Shown here: positions 24,201 to 37,542 of the stretch, piece after piece | How the letters are laid out: each line of letters opens with the position of its first letter | Position numbering within the stretch: the stretch's first letter is position 1 | NCBI GenBank assembly: GCA_964020155.1 | Contig: OZ026561.1 | Coordinates: 676,001 to 740,000, forward strand | Direction of reading: 5' to 3' | DNA from: Chondrilla cf. caribensis | Taxonomy: Eukaryota; Porifera; Demospongiae; Chondrillida; Chondrillidae | Length of the DNA: 64,000 nucleotides | Notes under the pieces: model-generated | Seen by the model: only the letters and a program-made list of their open reading frames with translations | Told to the model about the DNA's origin: nothing | Database searches by the model: none | Made by a program: the position numbers and the translations under genes

Positions 24201-26103
24201 AATATTCTTCCAGTACACATCCACAAGTCAACTCACCACAAGTCAGGATCACACCAGTTGGACAAGCTGTACGGGGTAGGGTTAAATAGAAACAGTCATA
24301 AAGGCGTTGTTCTGAGCCTCTACATCTAAGTACTGTGAAAATGTCTGCTACTCCTGAGTCTCGGACCCTGTAGAGGGAGGACATGAACACTACATCATTA
24401 TACAACCATCAGTGGAACACACAGAGTGACTCCTTCACCGTCCACTAGTGTATCCCACAGCTCCATCAGAGAATCCCAACTGTCTGCATGCTACATTGGC
24501 GGCAGCAGTGGAGAATAGTGTAGAACAGACTGCCCACCACCTTCCATCCAGTGATATCTCCAATACACCACTGGATGAGTTGCCATCAGCCAGTCTCAGG
24601 CTACCACGATCAGTGTCTGAAGCATTAGCAGCTATAGAACACGACAAGACATCAACGTAATGTACGTACAATCACTGACAGTATATGTACACAATACAAA
24701 GTTTATTATGTACAATACATTACCCGCTGTACACCAAACCATGTATATATTATAATATCAACACTACACTCATAATGTACAGTACACATGTAGTTACTGT
24801 AATCACAGCGATGTGAAGTAGTGTTACTACTTACTACAGTGAACTCCAGCAAGACTATTAGCAGTACACAGCTGAGTGGAATCTCGTCTGTGATTGCAAG
24901 AGAGAAGATGGCTTTCACTTCCTTCACAAGTGATGTGAGTTACAGCAGGAGATGCTCCGAAGCCACCATAGCTACACACAAGAAATGAGTGTGGATCAAA
25001 TCAGGTTCATTGTTAATACAGCCCTCAAAGAACACACCATCAGTGCACTCACTATGATCCCTTGGGAACAGCATACACCCCTTCGTATCCCATCTGACGG
25101 CATGCCACTTCACCATCAACAAGATCAAAGTCTTCATCACAAATGGGACCCCATCCTCCACTACCTCCAACAAGCAGTAAACCAGCACCATCAGCTGTCC
25201 CTGACATAGTGACTGACCCATACATAGACACAGCAATCACGTCAGGATCTGGTCAGAATTATAGAAATAGGTAATGTTTAGTCAATCAAACACATCCACC
25301 AATTATCGCTACTTTCACTCACTGCAGGTGATGAACAGGTAAGTATTACCACACTGTGACATAGATGTGTTGCCATATTGACAGCCAAACACATTGTCTT
25401 CAACACCAGTACAGTTAATATTGGTGATGTGCATGGTCTCTCCAGATATCGTACTAATGCTATAGAACAAAGAAGACAGTAAAACAAGTCTTACATACGA
25501 TAGAAGTTTCACTGGAATTCAAACTGCTCGGGGAGAAAGGAGAAAAGAGAAACACCGTCAACTGCGGGACTCGAACCCAGGGTGTCCATAACCACTGAGC
25601 CACGAAGCCACCACAGCAACCAGCCCTCCCAATTCTCCTTTTGTACTGCACAACACATTGTCTTCAACACCAGTACAGCTAATATTGGTGATGTGCATGA
25701 TCCTACCAGGTATCCTAATAGAGCTATAGAACATAGAAGACAGTAAAACAAGTCCTACATATGTATGTATGTAGGACTTGTTTTGTATGTATACAACATC
25801 ACTGGAAACCAGGCATGTTCATACATAAATTCATACCGAGCAGATGCCCATGTTCTATAACCAAGTTGTCTGCATATCACGTCCAATGATTCCCTGTCGT
25901 AATTGGATGTGAGTCCACAAAATCCTCCCCACTGACCATTCATGTACACTTGAAGTGTCCCATTAGCACCACTGTGAGGAGCACCTCTGACATCCACCAG
26001 TCTCAGACTACCCTCTCCTGGAGTGGAACTCATCTCACATTCTTTTGGTCGGTTATCAATTGAAACTCTACCATATCCTGACAATGGTCAAACATGTACA
26101 CTT

Positions 26104-26176
<73 letters not shown>

Positions 26177-28149
26177 AATACACACACACACACACACGCA
26201 CACACACACACGATGCATTATAAAATGTAATAATATTATGTCGTCTATAGAGTGTATAACCACTGTCAATATGAGAAGTACAAGTACTCACCACATGCCA
26301 CAGTCGCAAACCTATTACCACTACAACTTCCTGGTGAAGAGGGGACTGATGACAAACATGAGGACAAGCATTTTTCAGAACCACCACAAGATAGAGATGT
26401 CACCCACACAGGACCAGAAGGACTGCCGTAGCTAAACAAACACAAGAGGTATACATACATACGTACATATTTAGAGATCTCATTAAAACCAATGAAAATG
26501 GTTAGAATACTCACCTGGTGGCTCCAATGGAGGCAGAACCAGCACTATATCCAAGTTGTCTGCACACAGCAAGAGCTGCATTACTTTCAAATCCAGGACC
26601 ACACACAATCCCCCATTCCCCATTGAAGTAAACCTGTACAATTCCTTCTGAGGGGTAGTCTCCACCCACAAGACGAACCTGACCAGAATATGGCTGAGGA
26701 CGGTACTCACCTGAAACAAACAGTGAATGTCAGTGAGTGGATGCTCAGTTGTGCTGAGATGGAGCCTGTGTACATGAACACTTACTGCATTGCACTGCTA
26801 CAGCTTCATTATGGAGGCAGTCATGTGCTGTAGTAAACCCACAGTTCAGGAGATGATTCTCAGTTCCAACACAACGTACCTCTATGAGAATGGTGGCATA
26901 ACCAAACCTAAAGAACACAAGTCACTAAACATTTAAATCAACATGAAACCTCAATAATATTATGCACATAAGCAAATTGCAAGTGGACAAATCCATTGTA
27001 CACACACAAACATACACCCCCCCCCCCCCCCACACACACACACGTACACACAGACAGATTGATGAAGTATACACATGAACAAAGGACAGACAAAAAACAT
27101 ACATCTACATTCACAGTGATATAAACATACACAACACATGCACATGTAGGTAGTGCCCACTTACAATCTCAATACAATACACATATCAAACAAACTTTAT
27201 GTACATACCTTACTATGACAGGGTCAGTTCTACCAGAATTGCCATAACGAGTCTTGTTAGCAGCATCAGTGTCAGGATTGTATACACGTACTCCATTTCC
27301 CAGTCCAAGTTGTCTGCAGGCTACTGCCAGTTCTCTAAACCCAAACCCATCATTACAGATCCCAAACCAACTTCCACTTGCAAATATTTCCAATCTTCCC
27401 ATCAATTTGGTGGATTCAAAACCAGCTAATCTCAGCTCTCCAGTTCTCTGTCCAACAACTGCAGGTTGAATTGTGCATGTATTCGTTTGTGTGTTGTGTG
27501 TGTGCATTTGTGCATGATGCAGACAATAATACCTATATGTACACATACAGTACTTATATTATACTAAAGGGATCATAATATTATAAATATATTATAAGCA
27601 TGTGTTTAATGTATGAATTTACTAATCATAATGTTATTCATGCCACTTCACTTATCTATATCATAGAGAGTAGACAATGCTTTGCTTTCTATTATGGTTT
27701 TCTTCCCATGATTCAACATTTAATTTATCACATATTAAGATTAATAAGCAGGTCTCGGTATAATCAATGAGTGAGTACATTAATAATCATTTCTAAAAAG
27801 TATGTCAGGAAAAACAAATGCAATGCAATTGTAAAGCCATGATGAAACATAAAATAAATATAGATCAAACTGAATTAAATTGCTCCTCTGTTATATTTAC
27901 CATGATAAATCGCCAAGTATTGGATGCATAAATTGGGATTTATATAGTCTTTTGTGGATGTATGTAGGATTGATGTCAATGTGATACATAAATTAATCAT
28001 AATTACAATTTTACAGAATCATATAAATAATAAATATAATTATATCACAATGCTGGCAAGTTAATGTACAGTACATACTCACCAGGACTAGTACAACTGC
28101 ACAGGATTGCAATTGATAAGAACAAGATTGAATTGTTCTTCTTCTCCAT
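20986..28149 (-). CDS. Gene C: secreted protein with 5 SRCR, 3 domain X, mucin linkers, 1 EGF and cluster C-terminal domain
   Basis: The model has 18 exons, 3834 bp, 1277 aa, all phases consistent. Exons: 28149-28083, 27458-27209, 26907-26786, 26710-26515, 26431-26292, 26077-25837, 25459-25323, 25248-25053, 24971-24835, 24631-24439, 24367-24237, 23851-23481, 23407-22853, 22773-22225, 22155-21960, 21676-21584, 21432-21295, 21107-20986. Residues 1-22 are the signal peptide (core LFLSIAIL); SRCR1-5 to about 603; three domain X units to about 1,120 with Thr/Ser/Pro linkers between them; a Thr/Ser/Pro stretch to 1160; EGF-like 1161-1191 (CVRGTC...CVCPEGWIGEVC); C-terminal domain 1192-1277. The exons joining domain X units are phase 0, all others phase 1 or 2. 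No transmembrane segment found. Ligand binding outside the cell is inferred. The start of exon 12 could be 18 bp further downstream (an in-frame alternative AG). Confidence 0.83.
21182..21236. repeat. (CA)n microsatellite
   Basis: About 55 bp in the last intron of gene C. Confidence 0.95.
21960..23851 (-). other. Three domain X units with Thr/Ser/Pro linkers in gene C
   Basis: Each unit is about 145 residues. Its landmarks are KE.MCSSL, RNQT, GSCSVS..CT.LSCSL, FQIPLS.RIT..PCSVPYKV, LLGEVV, ITISVFG and HCYGLTIS; after a phase-0 intron come IGGNRLDFIS and MFCDRS. Eight cysteines are conserved between units and with gene B (13,172-12,667). The linkers are rich in Thr, Ser and Pro and probably O-glycosylated. 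I do not recognise the family. Confidence 0.75.
25515..25648 (-). mobile_element. tRNA-derived SINE
   Basis: On the minus strand it carries a perfect pol III A box (TGGCTCAGTGG) and B box (GGTTCGAGTCC) about 30 bp apart, the layout of a tRNA-like head, followed by a pyrimidine-rich tail. It lies within a duplicated SRCR half-exon region of gene C that gene B lacks. Exact ends are uncertain. It is not a functional tRNA, as the acceptor stem does not pair. Confidence 0.7.
25650..25723 (-). pseudogene. Truncated duplicate of an SRCR3 second-half exon in gene C
   Basis: Repeats the first half of exon 25,459-25,323 (motif MHITNI.CTGVEDNV) with a good acceptor but no donor. It is cut off where the SINE-bearing segment begins. 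The intact exon downstream is the one used in the model. Confidence 0.7.
26105..26212. repeat. (CA)n microsatellite
   Basis: About 68 bp pure CA, then interrupted copies, in the SRCR2-SRCR3 intron of gene C. Confidence 0.95.
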
Positions 28150-28215
28150 ATTATTTTCTCACAGGACAGTTAGATGCTCAACCAATCAGAAGGGTCAAGA
28201 GACGATCAAATGTGA
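28150..28215 (-). promoter_or_regulatory. Conserved block upstream of gene C start with inverted CCAAT box
   Basis: CCAATCAG occurs at 28,182-28,189, about 33 bp from the ATG, within a block shared with gene A and the dead exon at 29,937. It may be core promoter or 5' UTR. Confidence 0.4.
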
Positions 28216-28225
28216 GCTGTCTTAA

Positions 28226-28444
28226 CTCTTCAAGAAGAGTTCTACTGATACTCAATGTAATATTAAATTGTATTGCTGGTCACGTAGATCTGGAATTTCT
28301 AGATACTCTCCATCCAAAACTGAAAACCTATATCAGATCCTCCAAATATATAGAGCTATGGAGTGTCAGACTGAGGTTTGAACTACTGTACATGTATTAT
28401 ATTATTATGGAGTTACTGACATATAATACAGTATAATAATAAAC
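28226..28444. repeat. Duplicated intergenic segment, copy 2
   Basis: Counterpart of 17,717-17,935. Confidence 0.7.
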
Positions 28445-28649
28445 TCTTTTATTATATGGAGGAAAGTGTTAATTATCAATATTAAATACGTTTGAATATC
28501 ATATTATGGTACTATTTAATACTGTATATAGCCATGTTGTTATAATGTATGTACCGAAACATATAGCTGACTGCAACAGGTCAGGTTTCAAAGGTTTCTG
28601 GACAACTCTAATGGGTTCTGAAACTTAACAACGTGCATAATAATGTAAT

Positions 28650-28860
28650 TGCCAGCACACTCCAGTAAACAGTAAACACATTCTTAGGGATTCAAGGAAG
28701 ATTCCAAAGGTGACTCCAGGGTCTAGTGTAGCCATATTGAGATATATTGTTTGGACTTGATGAAGCTCTAGTAGACCAACTGAAAATGGATGGTTACTTT
28801 GATGTGCACCTATGGCTAACAAGTCCATGATTAAATTACATTTCCACATTTCATGTATTA
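28650..28860 (-). repeat. Dispersed intergenic block 'alpha', copy 3
   Basis: Nearly identical to 2,229-2,430, with the exon-like frame intact but the donor-like site changed to GCAATT. About 0.5 kb upstream of gene C. Confidence 0.55.
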
Positions 28861-29892
28861 TGTATGTATGTAACACTTTTTGTGTACATGTGTCTCTTTG
28901 AAACTCGTGTACATATCTGTTAGCACTGAAGCACACAATTGAATATCATACTATACATACACACTGTACATACTAACCATATAAATCATGTAAATTATTA
29001 TATATTCATACATGATAAAGTGTCTGAAATGATGCATAATAAATTACCATTACATACGGATGCATATAATATTATACATATTATATTATGAATAATATCA
29101 TTCTGACATACTTGTCTGTGCCATATATATATATATATATATACATTGCATTTAGTATCATGCTCGACAGTGTGTGTGTATGCCTTGCATAATATGCTCA
29201 GTATCATGTGTGTCTCATGCTCAGTGTCACGTGTGCACATCTCATGCTCAGTAGTATGTAATACAGCAGCAATTTACATAGGTGATAAATGTATTATCAT
29301 AATAACATACTATAATATTATGATTGTACATGCATGATAACCTTTTCATTCAAGAATGTACATGTCATCCTGTACATACTCCATCATGCAAACAGCAACA
29401 TACACGGTTCTTTATCAGAGAGTTACTATAATACCTAGTAAGTTCTAATGCCACTACATCAATTGACTAAAAGGTTGGTAAGTTGTCTTTTTGTCGTGCT
29501 CTGAACTAAGACACGTAGTCAAACTTGATGTTATCAGGAACTGGTGAATCAATGCATGTGTCACTGATACAAGTACATGTACATACGTGCACTGGAATAG
29601 AAATATGTGAAATAATTCAAGTGATTGTACATCTAAAGCACGTAGAGATGTACTTATATTATGCGACCGAACTTGAAAAGGGCCGGCAAACTCTTCAAGT
29701 TTTTAATGATGGAAATAGTACATATAATTATGTCATTTAGATTGAATTACTTCCACATAGCTTTGGAACGAAAGCAGATACAAATGTAGTGTTTCCAGGA
29801 TCCACTATACAGTCCTTTTCCCAAGTACGATTATATAATATACGTATACACGTATATATACATGCATACATATAAACATCAAACACTGCCAC

Positions 29893-29937
29893 CTAATACA
29901 GACTGCCATTGAGAAGTAGATTTTTCCTTTTCTCCGT
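29893..29937 (-). pseudogene. Dead signal-peptide exon with mutated start codon
   Basis: Matches the start of the signal exons of genes A and C, but the ATG has become ACG, the middle is deleted and the donor is weakened to GTGGCA. The upstream CCAAT block (29,964-29,971) is still recognisable. Remnant of a lost gene between C and D. Confidence 0.65.
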
Positions 29938-30194
29938 AAATCTCAGAATAGGTAGACACCCAACCAATCAGAGAGGTTGAGAGACAATCAACTGTGATCA
30001 GACTGTCAAAGCTTGAAGATACATAAGCTCTACTGGTACTTACCATACATTGTATGAATGGTCACCACATCTGGAATTTCTGGATAATCTCTAAAACAGA
30101 CAAATTAAACTAGATCTGAGTAAATAAAGTTCTATATAGGGTAGCAGAATAAAAGATAATACGAAGGTATGGTATAAATTACTATGGCTAATGC

Positions 30195-30440
30195 ATAAAT
30201 TGACAATCCACACTCCAGTAGGCAGTAAGCACATTCTTAGGAATTCAAAGAAGACACTACAGTGAAGTGTAGCCATATTCGGATAATATTGTTTAGACCT
30301 GAACAAGCACTAGACTAGATAGACAAACTGAAAATTGATGAATACCTAGAAGTGTCACCACACGACCATACATCTATTGTTAAGCTTTAGTGGGACATTG
30401 ACAATGTTTCTGGAAGATCATGTATCTAGTGAATTATTAA
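30195..30440. repeat. Dispersed intergenic block 'beta', copy 3
   Basis: Counterpart of 19,697-19,900, interrupted at its end by the insertion at 30,443. Confidence 0.6.
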
Positions 30441-30442
30441 TA

Positions 30443-30703
30443 CGAGTACGAATTACCCGCCCAACGGGCGTATTCGTCCGTAAACGTGTCATGAAATGGC
30501 GCCTTTCAAGTACGGGGATAGTACAGTTTCGTTCGAATTCTAGAAGAAAGGCCTAAACCGAAACGCCAACCCCCGCCCCTTAGTATACTTCACGGGTGCC
30601 GCTGAAAAGGATTAGAAAGTTTGACATCGGTTGCATGCGAACTGAAGGAGGAGTTCGCGAACAAACAAACAAACAAACAGAGACCCCGTAAATTATAGTA
30701 AGA
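30443..30703. mobile_element. ~260-bp insertion of GC-richer DNA with (ACAA)n tract
   Basis: The flanks GTGAATTATTAATA and TTTGGAAATTCAAAC are adjacent at about 19,890-19,920, which is an empty site, but are separated here by ~260 bp. The insert holds an inverted repeat around CGCCCAACGGGCG and ends with AAACAAACAAACAAACAGAG. No coding capacity and no clear terminal repeats; a SINE-like or other non-autonomous element. Confidence 0.65.
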
Positions 30704-31054
30704 TAAATTTGGAAATTCAAACAATTTCATCTCATACACATGCTATTCAGAGTAATACAGTATACATGCGAATAACATGCAGTTACTATTATATGTTTAT
30801 GTGCATCGAATTATGTACATCAATGTGATATCTTGAATGAACTCGGTTTCATGCACGCATGTCACATGTATGCTCAGTATATTATAATCCTGAGTAATTT
30901 CTACAAACATAATAACACACTGTATGCACACACATACACAATAACATTCCCATTCAAGAACTTCACTCTATTCATGATCTACCTATTGTGAGTTATAAAG
31001 CAAAGTGTGTTATATCGGAGAGTTTATGCTTGAATGGGTCTTGGAGTTCAAATG

Positions 31055-31236
31055 TTACCGTTTGAATTCCATATTCAGTCTGTAACTGTTCATTTTGAAC
31101 ATACAGGAGATCATAAGTACCCCTCTTTTACCTTTTTTCAACTGAATTCCACCCAAGGTGTCAGTTGGAAGACCTAATGTGTGGTTGCAAATTGGACAAG
31201 TTACTAAAATATATTTTTTTGCTCTTGTATAAACAC

Positions 31237-31317
<81 letters not shown>

Positions 31318-31865
31318 ACATCAAAGACACACACACACACACACACACACAGAAACACCAAAGACACACACAAACACACACATGAACTGACATGGATTTT
31401 TCACTATTTTCTTGTATGTACAGCTACACACACTTCCTTCTGGAGGACAGTGTACAATATCCAGTGTTTTTTTCTTTGCATCATAAGTCACCGAAGGATT
31501 GCAGTCAGGATTGCAAGTCAGTTCAGGTATTGGAGAGGATGTTGTAACACTTGGACTCGGGAATACAGTAACTGTAGTTGCTGTACAGTCAGGATTGCAA
31601 GTCAGTTCAGGTATTGAAGAGGATGTTGCAACACTTGGACTCGGGAATACAGTAACTGTAGTTGCTGTACAGTCAGGATTGCAAGTCAGTTCAGGTATTG
31701 AAGAGGATGTTGTAACACTTGGACTCGGGAATACAGTAACTGTAGTTGCTGTACACGAGGTTGGAGACTCAGTCTGTTTTGAAGGTGTTGGTAGGACATC
31801 ACAGAAGAGTTCCACTGAGAGAGAATGTGAAGACAACATGGTGTAGTGAAGTGGCTAACCCATCT

Positions 31866-31898
<33 letters not shown>

Positions 31899-31921
31899 CA
31901 CACACTCACCCCTCACTCACG

Positions 31922-31988
<67 letters not shown>

Positions 31989-34900
31989 TCACATCTCATC
32001 CCGGTGTATCCATGGAGACACAGACAAGTACAATCTTTCCTCAACTGACCACCATTTTCACATTCTTCTTCGCAAACTATAGCTACAAGATGTAGTAATA
32101 CAGAACACACACATTATTTGATTTACATGCATACACACAATGTTTTATACGTACTATATCAATATGTTGGAGAAGTGCCTTTGAAAGAAGCCATTTGACT
32201 CAATAAGTCCCACATGAAAGATCATAATTTTGTAAGGGTTAAAACATTTTACAGATCATGTGATGAAAATGGCTGACAACACGTGGCACAAGAGGATTAA
32301 TATCGTGAAGATCAGGAAGGATGAAGAAGTTTGCCAACAATAATGAATACGATGAACAAAAATGTGACCAGTAGGGGGGAAGAATACTAAAGAATGGCCG
32401 TCTGTAGTGAAGATTGGTGGCGGTAAAAACGGCGAACCCACTCACAATTTGCGAACTACTACCTGATAAATGATACTTCAAGATCACCAATGGACATATT
32501 TTTCTCCCCTGCCTTGCCAGGGATAGCATCACATGGCATTATATGTCAATTGCTTCAACCTCTGTGTCTGAGGCTTTGGTCTATTTTGCATTATATTGTT
32601 ATTCTCTGATTTTACTAATGATGTGTGTTTCCCCCTCTTGTATATATATAGTACCAAGTCTTGTTTGTACGTATGTGGCTTACGTACATGGATGGTTACT
32701 CCGGTACCACTTACTTTCACACTGTTCACCAGTGTACCCCTTGGGACACTCACAAGTGCAGGTATTAGTGTTTACAGATCCTCCATTTTGGCACTCAAGC
32801 TCACACTCTTTCGCTAAAGGTACAGAATGAAACACATGCTTAGATTCATTCAGGGATATATATGTATGTATGTACATAAGTATGATTGGTTTGTGTGACA
32901 GTCACATGATGTGTGTGCCAGTCACATAATGTGTGTGACTGTGACTACACCACAGCAGGAAGCCCTCCACTCACCACAGCCTATGGCTACGTCAAATCCA
33001 CACACTCTGTTAGCTAGGGGACTGTAGTTACAGGAACAGAGATTGGACTCATTTCCTGTACACCAGGTTGCAAATATTCCTCTGCTCTGAACTTGACGAT
33101 ACCTGCAGCATTGAAATGCTCATCATCTTACTATTAGAGGCATACAGTATGTATGTATGGATGTAAACACCTGTTTATTTAAGTCTATTTATAACATCAC
33201 TCAACTTGCGAAGAGTCTACTACAGTATTTCATGTTAGTAGACTTTTAAGAGTACATCAAATTTATGTGCCAAAAGAGGAACTTGCTACCAGTTTACTTG
33301 AGGGGTTAGGTGAAGTGTATGCACAGTATGTATAAACCAGTACATGTGTACTGATCAAGAGTATGCACTAATCAGGAGCGTGTACTAGCCAGGAGTGTGT
33401 GCTAACGAGGAGTGTGTACTAACCAGGAGTGTGTACTAACCAGGAGTGTGTACTAACCAGGAGTGTGTACTAACCAGGAGTGTGTGCTAACGAGGAGTGT
33501 GTACTAACCAGGAGTGTGTGCTAACGAGGAGTGTGTACTAACCAGGAGTGTGTACTAACGAGGAGTGTGTACTAACCAGGAGTGTGTACTAACCAGGAGT
33601 GTGTACTAGCCAGGAGTGTGTGCTAACGAGGAGTGTGTACTAACCAAGAGTGTGTGCTAACCAGGAGTGTGTACCAACTTGGAGTGTGTACTAACCAGCT
33701 GTGTGTACCAACCAGGAGTGTGTACTAACCAGGAGTGTGCACTAACCAGGAGTGTGTACTAACCAGGAGTGTGTGCTAACCAGTAGTGTGTACTATCCTG
33801 GAGTGTGTACTAACCAGGAGTGTGTACTAACCAGGAGTGTGTACTAACCAGGAATGTGTAGTAAACAGAAAGATGTATACGTAGTAAACTGGCTGGACTA
33901 TGCACTGAGTGTATATACTATATAGGTATATACTGAACAAGTTGCATTGTATGTGTATACCTCCCGTCTGTGTAAACTGCCACTGCTCCACCGGAGAATC
34001 CTAACTGTCTACATGCTATATTGGCAGCAGCAGTGGAGAATGCCCGGGAACAGATGGACCACCACCTCCCGTCCAGCGATACCTCCAATACACCAAAGGT
34101 TGAGTTTCCGTCAGCCAGTCTCAACCCACAACGATCTGTGTCTGAAGCATTAGGAGCTACAGGACAGGACAGTATATCAACTATCACTGACAGTGGACAC
34201 AATATGAAGATTATGTACAACACCACTTAATAGGTACAAACCCATTGACACAGACACACACTGCACTCATAATGTACTGTATACGTACATGTAGTTACTG
34301 TAATCACAGTGATGTAAAGTAGTGTTACTACTTACTACAGTGAACTCCAGCAAGACTATTTGCAGTACACAGCTGAGTGGAATCTCGTCTGTGATTGCAA
34401 GAGAGAAGATGGCTTTCACTTCCTTCACATGTGATGTGAGTTAGAGCAGGAGACAGACCAGTTTCACCATAGCTACAAATCAGGAATTATAGTGTAGGTC
34501 ACATATTATAAAGTACTTGCAAATATACAACATTACAGTATATCTAAGACGTATGGAGAAATTGTTTACAAACACTCACTATGATCCCTGACTGATATCA
34601 ATCACTCCTTCATATCCCATCTGACGGCATGCCACTCCACCGTCAACAAGATCAAAGTCTTGATCACATACAGGACCAAGTCCCTCACTCCCTCCGACAA
34701 ACAGCAAACCACTCCCCCCACCTCCCCCAGACAGTGTGACAGAGCCGAGAAGAGGAGCCTCCAAACTGGCATCTAGGATATTGCAGTAGAAAAGCACACT
34801 AACAACAGAGGCTTGAGAGAGATTCATCGCACATGGCCTGTGCAAAGGGTGATATACATAAGTTAATATCAGGTGATGCATTCTTAATAGGGGCTTACTT

Positions 34901-37335
34901 ATTGGGAGCATGGATAGTAGCCCTCTGGGCTAGTAAATGGGCTAGTGGCCTCCTCAGTCTAAATAAGTATACCTAACCTAACCCAAGAGGAAGCTTCATG
35001 AGATGAAATAAAGGCTGGGTGGGGCTTCTTGGTCCCTATAGAGCCCTCCCTTCTAGAATCTCTGGTCTTTAAAATCCAACAATTTCAAAAGAGTTCACAG
35101 CATTACAAGAGTCAAAGACACAACTATCTGAAGTTAATGCTGCCACCCTGTACTCTATTGTCATTATTTATATACCTCTCAAACCCTTTCTGAAATCCTA
35201 CCTATGGGCCTAGCGTACATACATACTTCAAGCATATTATCTAAAACAGTGCATACACCGTATGTGCATTAGAAATACCTGTGACCATCACTGTATATAC
35301 GTAGATACATACAAACACATACATACATATGCAACTGTGCATGGAGGCACTCACTACAAGTGATATGTAGGTTGGTGTTGACAGTACAGCTTGCATCGGA
35401 GGTCACCCGACAGTCCATTATGTTCTGTTCCGACCCGTCACAGTCAATCCCTGTCACATGGACCACATTTGACACTGCGTTTTCGTCACTGAAGAAGAAG
35501 GAGAGCAGTTACAACAAAAAGGTAACAAATGTACATCAGTGCTGTACAACTACTGTACAAACGTACATCGGTGCCATACAACTACTGTACAAACGTACAT
35601 CGGTACTACACAAGCATTGTTCAAATGTACATCACTACTGTACAAACATACATCGATATTGTACAAACACTATATAAATGTAAATTATTGCTGTACAATA
35701 CTTGTACAAATGTGCATCAGAACTGTACAAATGGACATTAGATCTGTACAACCACTATATAAATGTATGCACACCAGTACTATACAACCACCATACAAAT
35801 GTACATCACTACTGTACAAACGTACAACAATAATATTGTACAACCACTGTTCAAATGTACATTATTGCTGTACAAGCATTGTACAGATGCATATCAAATG
35901 TTCACCATTAGTATTGTTACCACTGTACAAATGTACACATACATCAGTGCTATACAAACAAAGAATAGTATTGTGTGATCACTGTACAAATGTACGTAGA
36001 GCACTGTACAACCACTGTATACACATATCAGTACAGTAGGAACGTGCACCAATTTTGTACAACCACTGTATAAACCAACACCAGTACTGTACTAAGTACT
36101 ATTGACAGCATATTGTCACAATTACCGACTGCTTTCTCCTGCTTTGAACCCAAGCTGTCTACACATCACATGCAACGATTCTCCATCATAGGCAGAGGTC
36201 CGTCCGCAAAATCCTCCCCACTGACCATTCTTGTAGATTTGAACTACACCACTGGGGCCAGTATGAACCACGCCTTCGTCATCCACGAGTCTCAGAGTGC
36301 CACTCCCGGGGGAGGAGTTCACCTCGCACGAGTCTCTCCTATTGTACTCCACCAATCTCACTCCTCCGTAAGCTAGTGTAAGTGTTGTGAGAGACATCAG
36401 GTGAAGGCAAAGCAAAACAGATGATTCAGAATCATTACCCAGGGTGAGACAAGGAGCATATAACTGCACACTTCGATCAGTGCACAGAGGATATTACGCA
36501 TATGTGCATATATGCAAGTGTGTGTTATGTATGCAAGTGTGTGTTATGTATGCAAGTGTGTGTTATGTATGAATGTGAGTACTGTATGTACATACTACAT
36601 ATATGTACATGTATGTCTTTGTATGTAATACAGTTATATTCTGCCTAGGTGTGTTGCAGTGGATATGAAGTGTCAGATTGTGTTGATTACTGAGGCCTGA
36701 GTCCACATACATGTATCAAAGTATATATACTGTACATACGTACATGGAATGTACAAATTACAACAGCTTCACAATGGAAAAAATGAACCTCATGAGTTAG
36801 TACTGAATTTTAAGAACTCACCACATGTCACGGTAGCAAACCTATTACCACTACAGGTTCCTGGTGAAGAGGGAGCTGACGATATACAAGAAGTTAAACA
36901 TCTGTCAGAACCACCACATGATAGAGATGTCACCCACACAGGACCAGTGGGACTACCGTAACTGAGCAATGAACGGAAACACATCAGGTATATCTGGTGA
37001 TTACATCAACAACAGTGAAGAAAGTTAAGAGTAAGTACGTACCTTGTGTCCCCAATGAAAAAGGAGCCAGTGTCATATCCTAGTTGTCTGCACACAGCAA
37101 GAGCTGCATTACCATCAAATCCAGGATCACACACAATCCCCCATTCTCCATTGAAGTAAACCTGTACAATTCCTTCTGAGGGGTAGTCTCCACCCACCAG
37201 ACGAATCTGACCGGAATATGGCTGAGGAAGGTACTCACCTAGTAGAAGACAAATATTTTGCTAAATCAGACAAACACCACTGATGATAAATTATCAATGA
37301 TAATTGTCCACAGGCTAATGCATATATTATGTGCA

Positions 37336-37382
<47 letters not shown>

Positions 37383-37392
37383 ACACACACAG

Positions 37393-37471
<79 letters not shown>

Positions 37472-37472
37472 T

Positions 37473-37542
<70 letters not shown>

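Noticed and set aside
25560..25620. Possible tRNA gene on the minus strand
   Set aside because: A and B boxes are present, but there is no paired acceptor stem or complete cloverleaf; better explained as a tRNA-derived SINE.
33360..33860. Regular repeats that might suggest a CRISPR array
   Set aside because: 17-bp direct tandem copies with no spacers, inside an intron of an animal gene.
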